A stretch of 64,000 bases of DNA from Chaetorhynchus papuensis. Lineage: Eukaryota; Chordata; Aves; Passeriformes; Rhipiduridae. Below, one piece after another: positions 10,969 through 22,900 of this stretch (the stretch's first letter is position 1; each line of letters begins with the position of its first letter). The DNA lies in the NCBI GenBank assembly GCA_013396525.1, contig VWYX01000665.1:62001-126000 (forward strand). The letters are read 5' to 3'. Below the pieces are notes generated by a model. That model ran no database searches and had not been told where the DNA came from. It saw nothing but the letters and a program-made list of their open reading frames with translations. The position numbers were made by a program, and so were the translations under genes.

Positions 10969-13900
10969 GTGAGTGTGTCAGCACCGCTTCATCCTCATCA
11001 GACACAGCCTTGAGTGAGGGCAGCTTCTGTGGGGTCTGAGCCCAGCAGCCTGAGTGGATCTGCTGCAGAAATCCACATCCAAAACTGGCCCTGGGGGTGA
11101 TGGTCCTGTGGAGAACTTGGGACACAATGGGAATGGGTCAGCTGCCCTCAGAGCAGGGAGATGGAGAAAGGCATGTGGGTGTGAGGAGGGTGCTTGGAGC
11201 AAGAGCAGGGCAGGGTCCACTTCTATCCCTGTAATGACCTGCAGTCATTAGAGCAGTTCTGAGACAGCAAATAGGGAACAAAGATCTGCCTTCAGGATTG
11301 TGGGAGCCTGTGGGAAGCTCCCCAGGCCAGACGTGTGTGCTGGGAAGCTGCAGCTTGAATCTGCCTCCAGCAGCTGGTGAGCAAAAGTCTCTGAGCTCTT
11401 TAACACCTCCTTCATCTTGTAGAACCATTGGGGACCGAATTGGAGAAGCCAAGGCAAGTGGCAACCTTGGGAATACACTGAAAATACTGGGGCAGTTTGA
11501 TGAAGCCGTCGTTTGCTGCCAGAGACACTTGGACATTTCTCAGGAGCAGGGAGACAAGGTAATGGTTCCAACAAGAAATATTCCCTGGCTTTAAAAAGAA
11601 TCTGCCTGCAAGTCAGTAAACGTGATCTGGTGAAGGTGGGCTTTGGAAGGGGCTGCAGGGTGAAGCTCTCCCCTCTGGCTGCTGTGAGGGTGAAGATGGG
11701 AAAGGAAAATGTGGGCTTGTGGTTCTGCCCTGCGATGGAAAGGTCCACACCGGGATGTGAGGTTAATACCTTGCTGTTGCCTCTTCTTCCTCCCTTCAGG
11801 TAGGTGAAGCCAGAGCACTCTATAACATAGGAAATGTTTACCATGCAAAGGGAAAGCATTTATCCTGGAACACGGCCCAGGACCCGGGCTACCTGCCTCA
11901 GGAGGTCAAGGACACGCTGCAGAAAGCTTCAGAATATTATGAGTAAGTATCTAGGCTTGGCCAGCCCCTTCTGCTGCAGGGAGCAGGGCCACTGAATGAG
12001 AATTTGCAGGTTGTAACAGATTAGGAATATTCCCCTGAGATGCCAAGCTGTGTTGGCAAATTAATCTCAAGGAAGGTGAGAAAATGTCTTGTATAAAATT
12101 CGAGCTAAAATTCATCCTGGCATTGGCTTTGTAGAACTCGCTGTGGTTTGAATTGTGATCATGCAGTGAAATGCAACAGTCTGCTGTGCTGGGAAGCTGA
12201 GCTCTCAGCTCCTGTAGCCCCTGCTGCTCTCTGCTGGCCTCTGTGAGGATGGATCCCTGTGCTTCTCCATCCCTGTCACCCAAGGGAAGAGTCCCTTTGA
12301 AGTCCTGGTTCTTCTCAAGGATCTGCACTTTATCCTGTGTGTAGCATCCTTCCTCTCCCTAAATCATTTCAGAGATCGCTGTGATGTGCCACAGGAGAAG
12401 GTTGTCACCAGAATTTTGGGCTCATGTTTTTCTCCTCGTGCTTCAGAGTTTTGCTTTGATAAAGCAGTTTTTTAAAATAGGCTTTTTAAGTGAAGAGAGT
12501 GATAAGATGTTATATCCCTCCCCTCGCCTCTGAGGATGTGGCAGTGCCTATAAATAGCTCACCACCCTTTTTCCAAGGAATGGTGCATGTAGCATAGCCA
12601 GGGGGCTAAACTTGTGCCAGCAGTGAGTGCTCCACCACTCACTCTCTGTGTGCTGTGTGTGTAAAGGGAGGGAAAAAGGTCAGGAAGTGCCAGGAAGCTC
12701 TCAGAGCAGAGCCATGGCACGGGACTGTGGATCTGACCTCTCTCCCTGGAGCAGGGCAGGGAAATCCTCCTGTGGCCCCGGTTCTGCAGTGAGGTGGCAT
12801 TTCTGATTCCCTGTGGGATGTGTCAGACCAGGTGTGTGAGCACTGGTGTGATTCCTGCACGGAGCTACCCATTGCCTGAGGGGACAGAGCAGCAGGACCT
12901 GCACCCCTGGCTTGGCACGAGCTCCCAGAGCTGTCACCAGCCTGTCACCTGTGCCCAAGTGCTTTGGGAAGGAAATGCCTTCTCCAGGGCTGGCTCTCCT
13001 TCCTTTCTGTGCGTGTTTTCCTCCCCTGCAGGGCTGTTGGCTCATGGATGTTCTGCCCTGGTTTCTTTCAGGAGGAACCTGTCCCTGGTGAAGGAGCTGG
13101 GGGACAGAGCTGCTCAGGGCCGTGCTTACGGCAACCTTGGCAACACCCAGTACTTACTGGGCAACTTCAGCGAGGCCATAGCCTTCCACAAGGAGGTAGG
13201 AGACACCTCTGCTCCCTTCCGGGGCCTGGGAGCAGCTTTCCTCCTCACCACAGCCCAGCAAGCACAGGGAGATGTTTCCCCCAGCTGTTTTCCTCCCTCC
13301 TGTGTGAACCCCAGGGTCTGCCCTGTTGTACCAACTCACAGTGAGCAAACCTTACTCCAGTCCCCATCAGCTCCTCGTGAGCAGCTTGAGGGAAGGGCAC
13401 TGTTGGCGTGGAAACCAAAGGAGATATCCAAGGGCAAATTGCAGCTGGGTCTAGCAAGGGGTTTTTTTTTTGGGTTTTTTTTTGCTCTTAATTTGTCTCA
13501 GTCTAGATTTTAATAAATGCAAGCCATGAATTTAATTAAGCTGCTGAAAGAGCTGTTGATCAAGAATAAATGCTGCTTGTAGAACATAGTAACTTTCTGC
13601 AAAGCTTTACAGGGAGGTGAGGTGACAGAGTCCCTGCCCCGATTCAGATGCAGTTTAGCTTCTGTTGCAGTGTGTGCAGCAGTTCCCTGGCAGTGGAAGG
13701 TGCTCAGCACCCTGGAAATTCACTGCTCCTCTGCTTTTTAAATGCTGGGGGGGACACCAACATCACTCCCCCTTTTCCAAGAGCCTTTCCTGCTGCTGAA
13801 TCGCAGAGGAGGGAGAGGTTTCCTGCCTCACCCAGCCCTGCCAGGCAGGTGCAGCACGGCCTGGCTGGGTGGGAGCTCTGCAGCCCTACAAGTGGATCCC

Positions 13901-16900
13901 CAGGGGAAGCTGCTGTGGGGACAGAAAGGTGTCCCCTGTGCTGACCGAGCTGTGTCTGCTGCAGCGCCTGGCCATCGCCAAGGAGTTTGGGGACAAGGCG
14001 GCCGAGCGCAGAGCCTACAGCAACCTGGGCAACGCCCACATCTTCCTGGGCAGGTTCGACATCTCCGCAGAGTACTACAAGTGAGTGCCAGGGGCTGCTC
14101 CCTGGGAACCCCGAGCTGTCACAGCCAATCCCTCGGCTCCAGGGGCCTGGGGTGGCAGGTGACAAGGGACCTGGGGTGGCAGGGCTGGGGTGGTGGGTGG
14201 TGTGGGGTGTTAGGGGTGTCGGCACTGTCGCTGTTGTAACGCGGATGCATAGAAAAACCACACGAGTCTAGGTCAGTAGAAATAGTGGCAAAGCCCCACT
14301 TTAATGGCTTTTTTCCCCGAGGTTTTTATATGTTAGTTTGCAAAGTGAGCTGGATGGCATAAAGTAATTGGTTCTCTGGCCACCCACCCCTCCAGGGGGT
14401 TGGCCCAACTCTAACACATCCGTTCCCAAGTGTTTTTCTATTTGAAGCCATAACAATCTGGGAAAAAACAAGTGCAAATGTGGATATTGATTAAAACTGG
14501 TAACTTTGTTTTAGTTAGCTTGCGTGGGAAAGACAGAGTTCTCACAAAATACTAGAGAGCTGAAGAAATTCATTGCTAAAGCTTTGTCAGCATCAACATC
14601 GGCACAACGCGGGGTGCACCGAGGGGTGGCTTCCCCGTGGCCTGGCAGTGACCAGGGCTCTTCATTCCCCCCTGTTCCCTGCAGGAAAACGCTGCAGCTC
14701 TCCAGACAGCTCAAAGACCAAGCAGTAGAAGCCCAGGCTTGCTACAGTCTGGGGAACACGTGCACGCTGCTTCAAGACTACGAAAAAGCCATCGAGTACC
14801 ACCTGAGGCACCTGGTGATAGCACAGGAGCTGGGGGACAGGTAAGGGAGTGCCTCGGGTGAGGGTGCGGAGCTCTGAGCCTTCTCTGATGTGCTGTTCTC
14901 TCTTGCTGGGGTTAAACACCAGTGATGTGCGTCCTTGAAGTCTCTGGGCAGCCCATCCTTGGTCCAGTCGTGTCAAAACCATGAAATGATTCACCTTTCT
15001 CATGTCCTTCGAACCTGGAGGTTGTGCCCTCAGTGCTGTGTCTGTGTGGGCTGAGTGAGATTTCTAACGAGGGGTACTTCAAGAAAATGCATTGTGTTCA
15101 GTGCTTTGCCTGTGGCTGCTGCTGTGTTATCCCAGGAGGGCCTCTTGAGAGCTCCCTTCCCTTCACAAAAGTTGTATTTTCCCTGAAAGCTCTGTGTTTG
15201 AGGCACACAAGATGTGCCGCTTTGCCCTGTTGCTCTGGGTTAATGCTGGAAACTTCCACGTGCAAACAAGTGATGTAGCATAGAGGGCATGGAGATGATG
15301 TATTTTGTTTCTTGCTCTTGCTCCTCATTATTTAGGAGGCTTGGCCTTTTAAATTTTTTTAAAATTTTTAATATTTTTTGGTTTTGAGAGGTTGGTTCCT
15401 TTTTCCTGGGTATTCTGAGCCTTTTTTGCAGCTGAAGCGACTTGGCAGCCAGCTCGTTCAGCGTTGGGCTGAATTCCCTCGGAAGCTGGGTGTCCTCCAC
15501 TAGATGGAGCAGGGACATCAGGATGGGAGAGCTGTGCCACCACCCGGGCAGCCTCTGCTCGGAGCAGGCACAATCCCACCCAAGGGTGAATCATGCTGTG
15601 GGGGTGCAGGCCTGTGGGCTCCTGCATTTCTGGGAACACACCCTGTGAGCTGAAGGTATTGAACAGGGTGACAAGAAAAACGTTGAAATGCTGATCAACC
15701 CGCCCAAACCTCTGAAAAGGGAGTTGCAGTCATGCTGAACCTCCCCCCGCGCCCCCAGGTGCTTTTTTTATCCCTTCTCCCCCCACATCTGCTGGTTTGC
15801 AGAGCTGAGCAGGCTCTGGGGGAGCAGGAGGCTCTGCCTGCTCCTGCAGACAGCTGCTGAAGCTCCAGGGGCTCAGGAGGCAGGCTGGGGGTCTGGGCTG
15901 CACGGGGCAGGTTCCACATCCACCTGCTTTCCCTGGCTCTTGAAAACCAGCAGCAGTGCCCAGAGACCTCGTGGAAACCTGTCCCTGTCCTCTGCTGGGT
16001 GCAGTTCCAGGCTGTGTGTTCCTTCACCCTGGTGGTGCAGTGCTGGGGCTCAGCTGGAGCTGTTGCTGCCTGCAGCGTTCTCTCTGTGCCATTTCCTCAC
16101 TGGTTTAGCTCTGGGCTGTTGGATGTTGCATTCCTTCTGTGCAGCTCTGGTCGTGTGAGGCGGAAGCTGGGCAGGAGCTCCGGCTTCTGCTCTTGGGCTG
16201 GTGCTCACCAGTGAAGCCAAACCACCCTGAGCCTTTGCTCCACGTTTTAAATTTTGTCCCTGTGGGTACAATCCTGCTTCCCAGGCTGTTGTTCACCCCC
16301 AGCTCTCGCTGAGCTCGGTGTAAGAAGAGTTTAAGATGTCCAGCACACAGCATTTTCCAGTGCAGAACCTTTGTGGAGGTGGAAGCAGAGCTGGCAGTGC
16401 TCTCCAGAAGGCCCTGCTGGGCTCTGCCCAGCATTTCTGTGGTTTGACAGTTTCCTGTTCTGCAGGGTGGGAGAAGGAAGAGCCTGCTGGAGTCTGGGAA
16501 ATGCCTACGTCTCCCTGGGGAGCCATGAGCAGGCTTTGCACTTCGCAAGGAAACATCTTGAAATCTCCCAAGAGGTAAGAGAAGCTGGTGCAAATCAGAG
16601 GGAACCCGTGACCCCTGGTGAGAGCAAGACTCTTTCATGCCAGTGAGTTATATTAATGCATTTATCTTGCTCTCACTGCTCTGGAAAGCCCTTCTCTGTG
16701 TGCTGTTTCAGTGGTGTCCTTAGGAACTGCAGAGCTTGGCTGGAAAACACTCTTTTGATGGGAGGCTCCCAGCCTTCCCCTTAATTACAGCAAATGTGTG
16801 AGCTGTTCTTTGCTCTTGACCAATGTTCCTGGGCGAGAAAGGACCTGGGGGCTTGTCCACTGGCTGGCCAAGGTGTTGTGCACCCAGCAGGTGTGAAGGC

Positions 16901-19900
16901 ACTCGGGTACCTCTTGGTCTCCAGTGTGTAAGATCCCGCTTTCCTGAGCACAGGGAGATTCCAGCTGAGCTGGACCTGCAGTGTCCTGATGCTGTCCCTG
17001 GATGCACACAGCCTGCAGCCAGCCCTGTGCCACTGCCACCCCCTTTGGGGTTTCACCTTGGCCTTGCCCAGCTCTCTGCAGCTTTCCTGCCGTTTTTAGG
17101 TGGCTCAGAAGTGCAGAAAGCCAGAATTCCATTGTTTGCTCTTTTCAGTGTGTTGAGGAAATCGGCCGTGGCCTCTTTAGTCTTCCCCAGATGAAGAAAT
17201 TGCCCTCTTGAAGCGCTAATTGAAATCACCATATGTAAGTGTGCTGGGTGTTCTCCTGCCTGTCTGTTAGGTTGGCTAAATCTCCGAGTAGGGCTGACAC
17301 AGCAGCCTAATTACAGATTTAATTACACTGATCAGACACACAGAAGAAATACTGTTCTTTGGCCCTGTGCATCTTAGGACAGATTAACTTTCCCAGCTCT
17401 GCTCAGGCTGGGGCTGAGTCCTCAGAGCCAGACGTCAGCTGAGGGGCCATGGGAGGATGAATACTGGTGGTCCTGGGGCATTTTGGGGGTGGAAGGGAGA
17501 CCCAGCAGGGTGGGGGGGTCCCAGTGTTGTCATTCCAGGGTGCTGGCTGTGGCTCCAGCTGTGTCAGGAGTGGGTTCCTCATGGCAGGGGGCTGAGGAAG
17601 TCCCCCCATCATGAATTACGGAGCAGTGCAGGGACTGTCCCTTTGACAAGCACCAGGATTTCGCCCAGGAGAAACCTTGTGGTGTTCAACCTTTTCATGC
17701 TGATGTTCATAACTCACTTCCCAACAAAGATCTAATGGTGACATTCAAATCCAAATGAAACCTGCTCAGGGTAACCACACTGGGAGCTGCTGCAGGGTAG
17801 TTGCTCACAAAATTCCACTGGAATAAAGGATATACACCTAAAATCTTGGAAGCTGCCCCAGCTCTAGGACACTGCTCTGGAGCACCTTTGGCATCTCAGA
17901 GTGCAGCTCCTGGGAGGCTGAGGGCAGAAAGCAGGGCTCTGCTGTGGTGTGTGTGGCAGGTCCTACCCAGGATCCTTGTCCTGCCCTCGTTGGTTAATAG
18001 GGCTTTGGAGGTGATCTGAAATGAGTGCAAGTCAGGGAAGCACTTAATAGAGAGCATCAAGGACTGTAAGGCCTAACCAGGACACAGTAATTTCTCTGGA
18101 GATGATGTCAACAGCAAATCTCCTGTAATTGGCAGGGGGATTTATGCCTGGTGATAAGCCCTTTGATCTGCCTCCCTTTACTGGCGCTTGGGGCTTTGTC
18201 ATAAATAATGTGGGGATTTATGGTTTTGTTCCAGCACGGCTCGTGCTGCCGTCTGTGGCAGGGGACACAAAAGAGCTGTTGCCAGGCATTTAACAGGAAT
18301 CAGGCCCGTCCAGGGGAACAGCCAAGGTCTTCCTCTGTCACACAGGCTGCTCTTCCTCTGAAGATTAGAGGCTGTTTCTGGCTGACCTCTCTGTGTCCGC
18401 TGGCAATGGGCAGCACAGCCCTTCTCTGGTTTGGTTAAACTTTGAGGAGGACCCAGCGTTGTGTCCTACAAACTCCTCGTTTTACGTAGCAGGAGCTGCT
18501 GGGCAGATCCCTTCCCAAACGTGTAACATCAGCTTCCTTGGCCTCAGGCCAGCGAGAGGTGTGGGAATTGGGTAAAATGTGGACTTTTAAGGGATTTTTT
18601 TCGGAGCGTTGCGTGGGTAGATCACTAGGAACAACTTGAAGTTGTATGGCTGCGAGCCAGGAGAGAAGGGCTTTGGGAGCCCCGGTGTGACACTGCCCAC
18701 GTGGCTGATGGCAGCGTGGCTGCCTGGTGCTCAGTAACTATGGAAATACTTGAGGAAGGGGGCTGGGAGTTCCAGGGCTCCCTGCCAAGCCACGTGTGGC
18801 CACAGGACAGCCCAGATGGGCACGTTCAGGCTCAGTTCTGTGGCAGAGGGCGAGCTGAGCCCTCTCAGTTCCTTGCGCCGAGTTTTGAGGTGCAGCACAG
18901 CAAGCACAGACCCTCTCCCACCTTATCTCCTGTGTGGTCTCTCAGGTGTCTCCAAGCTCTCTTTTGGCTGTCTCTGTGTTTGATTTTGGGCTGGGACTGG
19001 CAAACCCTTGGCTTGGGAGCACCCCATGCCTTTAACCACTGCCCTGTTGGTTCTCCCTCCTCTGCAGATCGGGGACAGGAACGGGGAGCTGACGGCGCAG
19101 GTGAACGTGGCCCAGCTCAGGGCAGCCCTTGGCTTGGGCCCTGGCGATGAGGACGTGGGTGTAGCTCACCCCTGCTCTGGCTACGAGGCACAGGGTGAGT
19201 TTCTGGGATTCTGGGGGCACTGGGAGGTCTCAGGAATTACGTGTTGTGGGCAGGGGGAGGCGTTTGCAAGTGGGCAGGAAATACGAATGCCAGAGCAAGA
19301 TGAGGCTGTCGAGTGCCTTCACCACAAAAGGGGGCTGGGCTGTGTTTGCTCTGTGCTTTGCATGAGCTGCAGAGGCAGGGAAGGATCCCCCAAAAAAGGG
19401 CACAGAATGAGTTAAAGGAATTAATCTGCTTTGGGAATAAAATTCCACGTGCCATGCAGCACACCAGCTTTTGTATCTTTTAAAGCTCCACAGGGCCCTT
19501 TTCAGTGATTTGACTGATACCACGGGCTTTCAGGAGTGACTGGCAGGGATTTTTGGCTGCTCTTGTTCTGATTAGCACCCAGGAACGAGCCTGAAGGCAG
19601 GTTGGGACCATCAGGGTGACATCTCACCCAGGGAACACCTGCAGCCGTGCTGGACACGGAAACAGGATGTGGCAAGGCTTGGTCACAGCAGCCAGAGCAG
19701 CTTTACTGGGCCCTGGGTCACTCTGCCTCTGCTGCCAGGGAGCACAGATGGGTCACCACAGTGTGTCCCCAGCTCTGCCTGTCCTGGAACTGCCACTGCA
19801 GACACGGGTGGGTGCCTGGCACGGGCACTCCCAGCGCCACGCTGGGGCAGGCTTATTAATTCACACAAACTGCATCCCAGGAGGTGCCCACTGATTAAAT

Positions 19901-22900
19901 ATGACCTTGTGGGCACAGGCACGTTCCCCAGGCACTGTGCTCCCTTTCCTGGCGTGGAGGGGATGGTGCTGGGGCTGAGGCACCGTGCCCTGGGAGGGGA
20001 AGGAGAGGCTGGCTGTGCGTGTGTGCTCTCGTATTGATCTCCCAGGCACAACCTGCTACGTCAGTGCCAGAGCTTTTCCTGGGGAATGGAACTGTGGTGA
20101 GGGAAGCCAACATGTCCCGCTGTGCCCCACTGGAGCTGAGCTGTTGCCTCAAAGGCCGTGGGGGCCACAAGAGCTTCCCCAGCCTCCCTTTGCACGTCAT
20201 CTCCCCTTTGTGACTCCTGCAAAACTCGTTCCTGGCATTTCCTCAGGGGCTTCCTTTTGGCAAGTGACTTTGTTGTGAAAGGGGAAGAGGAAATGAACCT
20301 CGATGTTGGTGCTGTTTCTGGGTCAGAGGGAAGTGTGACTGTGGCCCACGGGCTGCTCGCTGCCCTCTGGAGATCCAGATGTGCTATGTTAACATCTGGA
20401 GCCAGCAGTGATGTTTCTGTCATCTGACAGAGGCAGAGCCATGCAGGTCTGTGCCTGTGTGATCACTGGAGGGTGGGAAAGGGCTGAGCAGCTGCAGTCA
20501 GAGTTCTGGAGGTTGCAGTGACCTCGTTAATCCGTGGTGCCCTTGCTCACATTCCCAAGGCTGGGGCTGTTTGTCGAGAGGAGGACAAAGTGTTCTGGGG
20601 AGGAGCACCAGAAACGGCTGGGATTTATGGTGCAGAGAGGGAAGGATCTTGGAGAGCAAGATTTCCCCTCTCCAGGTCCTGGGAATCTGCTGGGGAGGTA
20701 AAAATCAGCTCTGTGTTGGTGGGCTGGGGCCACAGGAAGGCAGTGAGGGATCCCAGCTGGCTGAAGCTCAGGTGGGGAAGGTGCTGGCCCTGGCACAGGG
20801 GGATGTGCAGGGGGCACAGCCTGTGGAGGGGAGCCTGGCTCCTTGATGCCTCCTTAGCTTTTATCCCGGCTTCAGCTCTCTTATTCCCAACTTCAGTGGA
20901 GGATGAGAGGCCACCGATGTGTCTCTGAGCCCTTCAGGGAAGGGAGATGTACTTAATGACTGCCAGAAATTTTGGTACCCTTCTGTGCACCTATTAAATG
21001 ATTAGAAGAGCATAATTATTTATATTATTAATAGCAGCAATTTACGGCCAGAGGAACATCTGTTTCTGTAATAGGAAGCAGGTGAGAGAGTTGAGATTCA
21101 AGTTGGCTTCTGAACCAGCCGTGCCTTTTGATGTTGACAAATCTCGTGGTTGAGGAGAGCTTTCCATTTATTTTTTTTTTTTTTTCCATTCAGATTCTTT
21201 TCCCTGGTTAAGGTTACAAAATGGCTGCACGTTCTTGAGGATGCTAAAATCCTCTGGTAAGGCAGGTATTTGATAAAACACATCAGTTTCACGTGCAGTA
21301 AAGCTTCAGAGCAAAGGCTGAGCCACGTTTTCACTGTGATGTCCTTCACAGGTGATTTTTCCTTGTAGCTCTTGGGCAGTGCCCTTCACTGGGGTCTGGG
21401 GGGTGGAAGGAGTGCCTGATGTTTTCCTCTGCTGTTCTGGCTCCCCTTGCTGAGCTCTTTGTGATTTTAATTAATATTCTGAGGGTATTTGGATGTCAGG
21501 AGACAAAGCTGGAGGCCAGGGAAGCGGGGCAGCGCTGCAGAAGTCTTGTGAAAGCAGCGACCTTGTTGAGAAACGCAAACACGGGGAGCTTAAAGCAACA
21601 AACCGAAGGAAGCTGGAGAGTAGCTGGAACACGAAGTAAATAAACAGGGGGCTGGGTTTGTTTCTCCAAACAGCCAAAAATGTGGCCCTGAAGAAGCCTT
21701 GTTCTCTTTCACACGCTGCACGTTCAGAGTTGAGTGGGCTTTGCCTGTGAAGTGAAGGACTTCTCTGTGGCTCCACGGGGTTGTTTTTAGGGGTGAAGGC
21801 AACCAGGGCAAGAAGCAGCACTGGGAGATGTCCCGGGGTGCAGACAGACAGCACTGGTGCCCCCTCCCTGGCTGCCCTTTCCCAGATGAGGTGCTGTGGG
21901 CTGAGGCTGCAGCATCTGCCCGGTGAGGAGCTGCCTGTTCCCAGCGTGGACTGGGAGCACCGAGCTGAGCCCTTGCTGGTCCCAGGCTGGAGGGCAGTGC
22001 CTGCTGCCTGCCCCTGGGGGGTGAATCGGGTCTCTGGGGATGCTGCCTTGATCCTTGGGGGGAATCAGGAGCCAGGGATCACCCAGCACCCGCGGGGTGG
22101 TGGGCACAGAGCAGCCCTGGCCACCCTCTGTACCTCTCCAGAGTGGGAACTGACTCCGGGCTGCTTTTCTTCTGCTTCCAGCAGCTCGTCAGCCTCAGCC
22201 ATCACTCGCTCAGGAGACACGAAGCAACCTCAGCTGGGAGTGGGTGGGGAGGGCTGCAGGTGTTGCAGGAGGCGTTGGCATGGGGATGCTGCCAGAGCTG
22301 GTTCCTGGCACGGTTTCTGTGCTGTTTGCAGAGCACAGGCACCGCTGCCCTGCTGTGCTCAGCTCCGAGGGCAGGGAGGGACTCAGCCCTGAGCCTGACT
22401 GGGAGCAAACCCAGTGTAGGAAGCTGCAATCCTGGAGAACAAGGTGATCCCACAACTCCGAGCAGTTGCTGTGATGTTGGGCACGTCTTTGATTTCAGTT
22501 TTCCCCCACACGTGCAATGGGCATCAGCTTTTCTCTAACCAAGGCTGGAATAAGGTTTATTTATGTCCCATTGGCAGTTTGGGCCAAAGAATGAGCCTGA
22601 CTTCCCCCCTCTGCTCATCCTCTGCTGAGAAGGGGTAGGCACGAGGCTGCTCTGCTTGTTTGGTGTTCCAGAGGCTCCAGAGTGCTGGGAATGCTCATCC
22701 CTGGATGAGGCAGCCCCGCTTCAGGTTGTGTTCTGCAGTGGGCACAAAACCCCACTCCTTGCTGGGCACTGCTCAGCTCTGTGGGGCTTTGATTGTGGGG
22801 CTTTGCATCCTCGGTGCAGTTTTGAGCTCATCTCTTCACAGGAGTCTTTGAACCCTTGGATCAATGAGGCTGGAATAGAAGAAATCTGCTTTTATGTTCT

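Noticed and set aside
12794..13513. 239-codon plus-strand frame containing a GPSM1 exon
   Set aside because: Only 13072-13195 is coding. The rest is intron read through in the same frame past clear splice sites.
14140..14216. GGGGTGGCAGG-type repeats before the LTR-like block as part of the element
   Set aside because: They lie outside the TCGGCAC direct repeats and resemble the unrelated G-rich minisatellite texture seen at 9476.
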